Assembly (NCBI GenBank): GCA_903895515.1
Contig: CAITUB010000175.1
Coordinates: forward strand, 1 to 5,616
Direction of reading: 5' to 3'
From: an uncultured Acidimicrobium sp.
GTDB taxonomy: Bacteria > Actinomycetota > Acidimicrobiia > Acidimicrobiales > Ilumatobacteraceae
Length of the DNA stretch: 5,616 bases
The translations under genes and the position numbers were made by a program. The notes beneath the pieces were generated by a model that was not told the origin of the DNA, did not search any database, and saw only the letters and a list, made by a program, of their open reading frames with translations. Every line of letters starts with the position of its first letter. Position 1 is the first letter of the stretch. This document shows, piece by piece, positions 5,119-5,616 of the stretch.

Positions 5119-5616
5119 AGCCTGTAGTAGTTCTTGGCCCAACCGCTAGCGGTAAAAGTGACAGCTGTATGGCGGCCGCATTGGCCAACGGCAACACCGA
5201 GCTGGTGGTGTGCGACGCCATGCAGGTGTACAAGCGCATGGACATTGGCACGGCCAAGCCAACCGCTCAAGACCAAGCGCAAGTGCCACACCATTGCATC
5301 GACTTGGTTGGCCCTAACGAGCGATTCACCGTTTCTGATTACCAGGTGAAGGCACGTGCAGCAGTTGCCGACATTACGGGTAGGGGAAAGAACGCTCTCG
5401 TTGTTGCCGGAACCGGTTTGTATCTCACATCGTTGATCGATGAGTTGAGTTTTCCTGGTGAGTGGCCAGAAATTCGACGAGAGTTACAACAAGAACCCGA
5501 AGTGTCGCGTTTGTATCGCCAATTGAAAGAACTTGATCCAGAGGCTGCGAGCAAGATTGAACGCAGTAATCGCCGACGTATTGAACGCGCACTTGAAGTG
5601 TGCATTGGTAGCGGAA
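5115..5616 (+). CDS. miaA: tRNA dimethylallyltransferase MiaA (3' end cut by window edge)
   Basis: Transfers the dimethylallyl group from DMAPP to N6 of A37 in tRNA, giving the i6A37 that MiaB then methylthiolates. The first 167 of roughly 300 residues are visible. The P-loop GPTASGKS is at 8-15. DAMQVYKRMDIGTAKPT at 34-50 carries the conserved acidic residue D34 that activates the adenine amino group (Ala replaces the common Ser after it). HHCIDLVGPNERFTV is at 59-73, GTGLY at 99-103 and NRRRIERALEV at 152-162. The segment between GTGLY and the RALEV motif is shorter than in E. coli, as I recall for actinobacterial forms. ATG 5115 overlaps the miaB stop in ATGA and puts the P-loop at the usual distance from the N-terminus. 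No strong ribosome site is seen, so reinitiation after miaB is likely. No frameshift is visible before the edge. Confidence 0.96.
   Translation, partial: MKPVVVLGPTASGKSDSCMAAALANGNTELVVCDAMQVYKRMDIGTAKPTAQDQAQVPHHCIDLVGPNERFTVSDYQVKARAAVADITGRGKNALVVAGTGLYLTSLIDELSFPGEWPEIRRELQQEPEVSRLYRQLKELDPEAASKIERSNRRRIERALEVCIGSG

Noticed and set aside
5339..5605. 88-codon minus-strand reading frame near the right edge
   Set aside because: Lies fully opposite the in-frame, motif-bearing miaA sequence; no features of its own.
1..5616. CRISPR arrays, tRNA or rRNA genes, insertion sequences, prophage or toxin-antitoxin genes
   Set aside because: Read-through of both strands showed no regular repeats, cloverleaf, terminal inverted repeats with a transposase, or small paired genes; the window is filled by ordinary chromosomal genes.

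Overview
The window looks like a piece of an actinobacterial chromosome of intermediate GC. I lean towards the Acidimicrobiia (Ilumatobacter-like aquatic lineages). The grounds are a GAAC-N4-GTTC SOS box of the mycobacterial/actinobacterial type upstream of recA, GTG starts, the recA-miaB-miaA gene order, and MiaB/MiaA sequence that resembles what I remember of that class. This placement is inference; no search was run.

All genes are on the + strand. Region 1 (1-2315) is the end of a peptide-type ABC importer operon: a DppC/OppC-family permease cut by the left edge, then a double ATPase with both nucleotide-binding domains in one chain. The two reading frames overlap by 4 bases. The binding protein and the second permease are presumably upstream, outside the window.

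Region 2 (2316-2497) is a compact control region for recA. It holds a -35/-10 pair with an SOS box inside it, then a leader of about 118 nt in which two strong hairpins can be drawn, the first starting at the predicted 5' end of the mRNA. A short Shine-Dalgarno sequence follows.

Region 3 (2498-3592) is a complete recA, the recombinase and SOS co-protease. No recX follows it. A long hairpin and a T-run at 3619-3665 form a likely terminator.

Region 4 (3688-5616) is a tRNA modification pair in reverse pathway order. miaB (complete) adds the methylthio group to i6A37, and miaA (cut by the right edge) makes i6A37. They overlap by an ATGA, so they are probably translated in a coupled way.

These are mostly well-known housekeeping genes, and I do not see an undescribed multi-gene system. 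The least explained part is the structured recA leader. Next come the apparently leaderless start of miaB just after a strong terminator and a 44-codon minus-strand reading frame across the recA promoter. No tRNA, rRNA, CRISPR, insertion sequence or prophage feature was seen.
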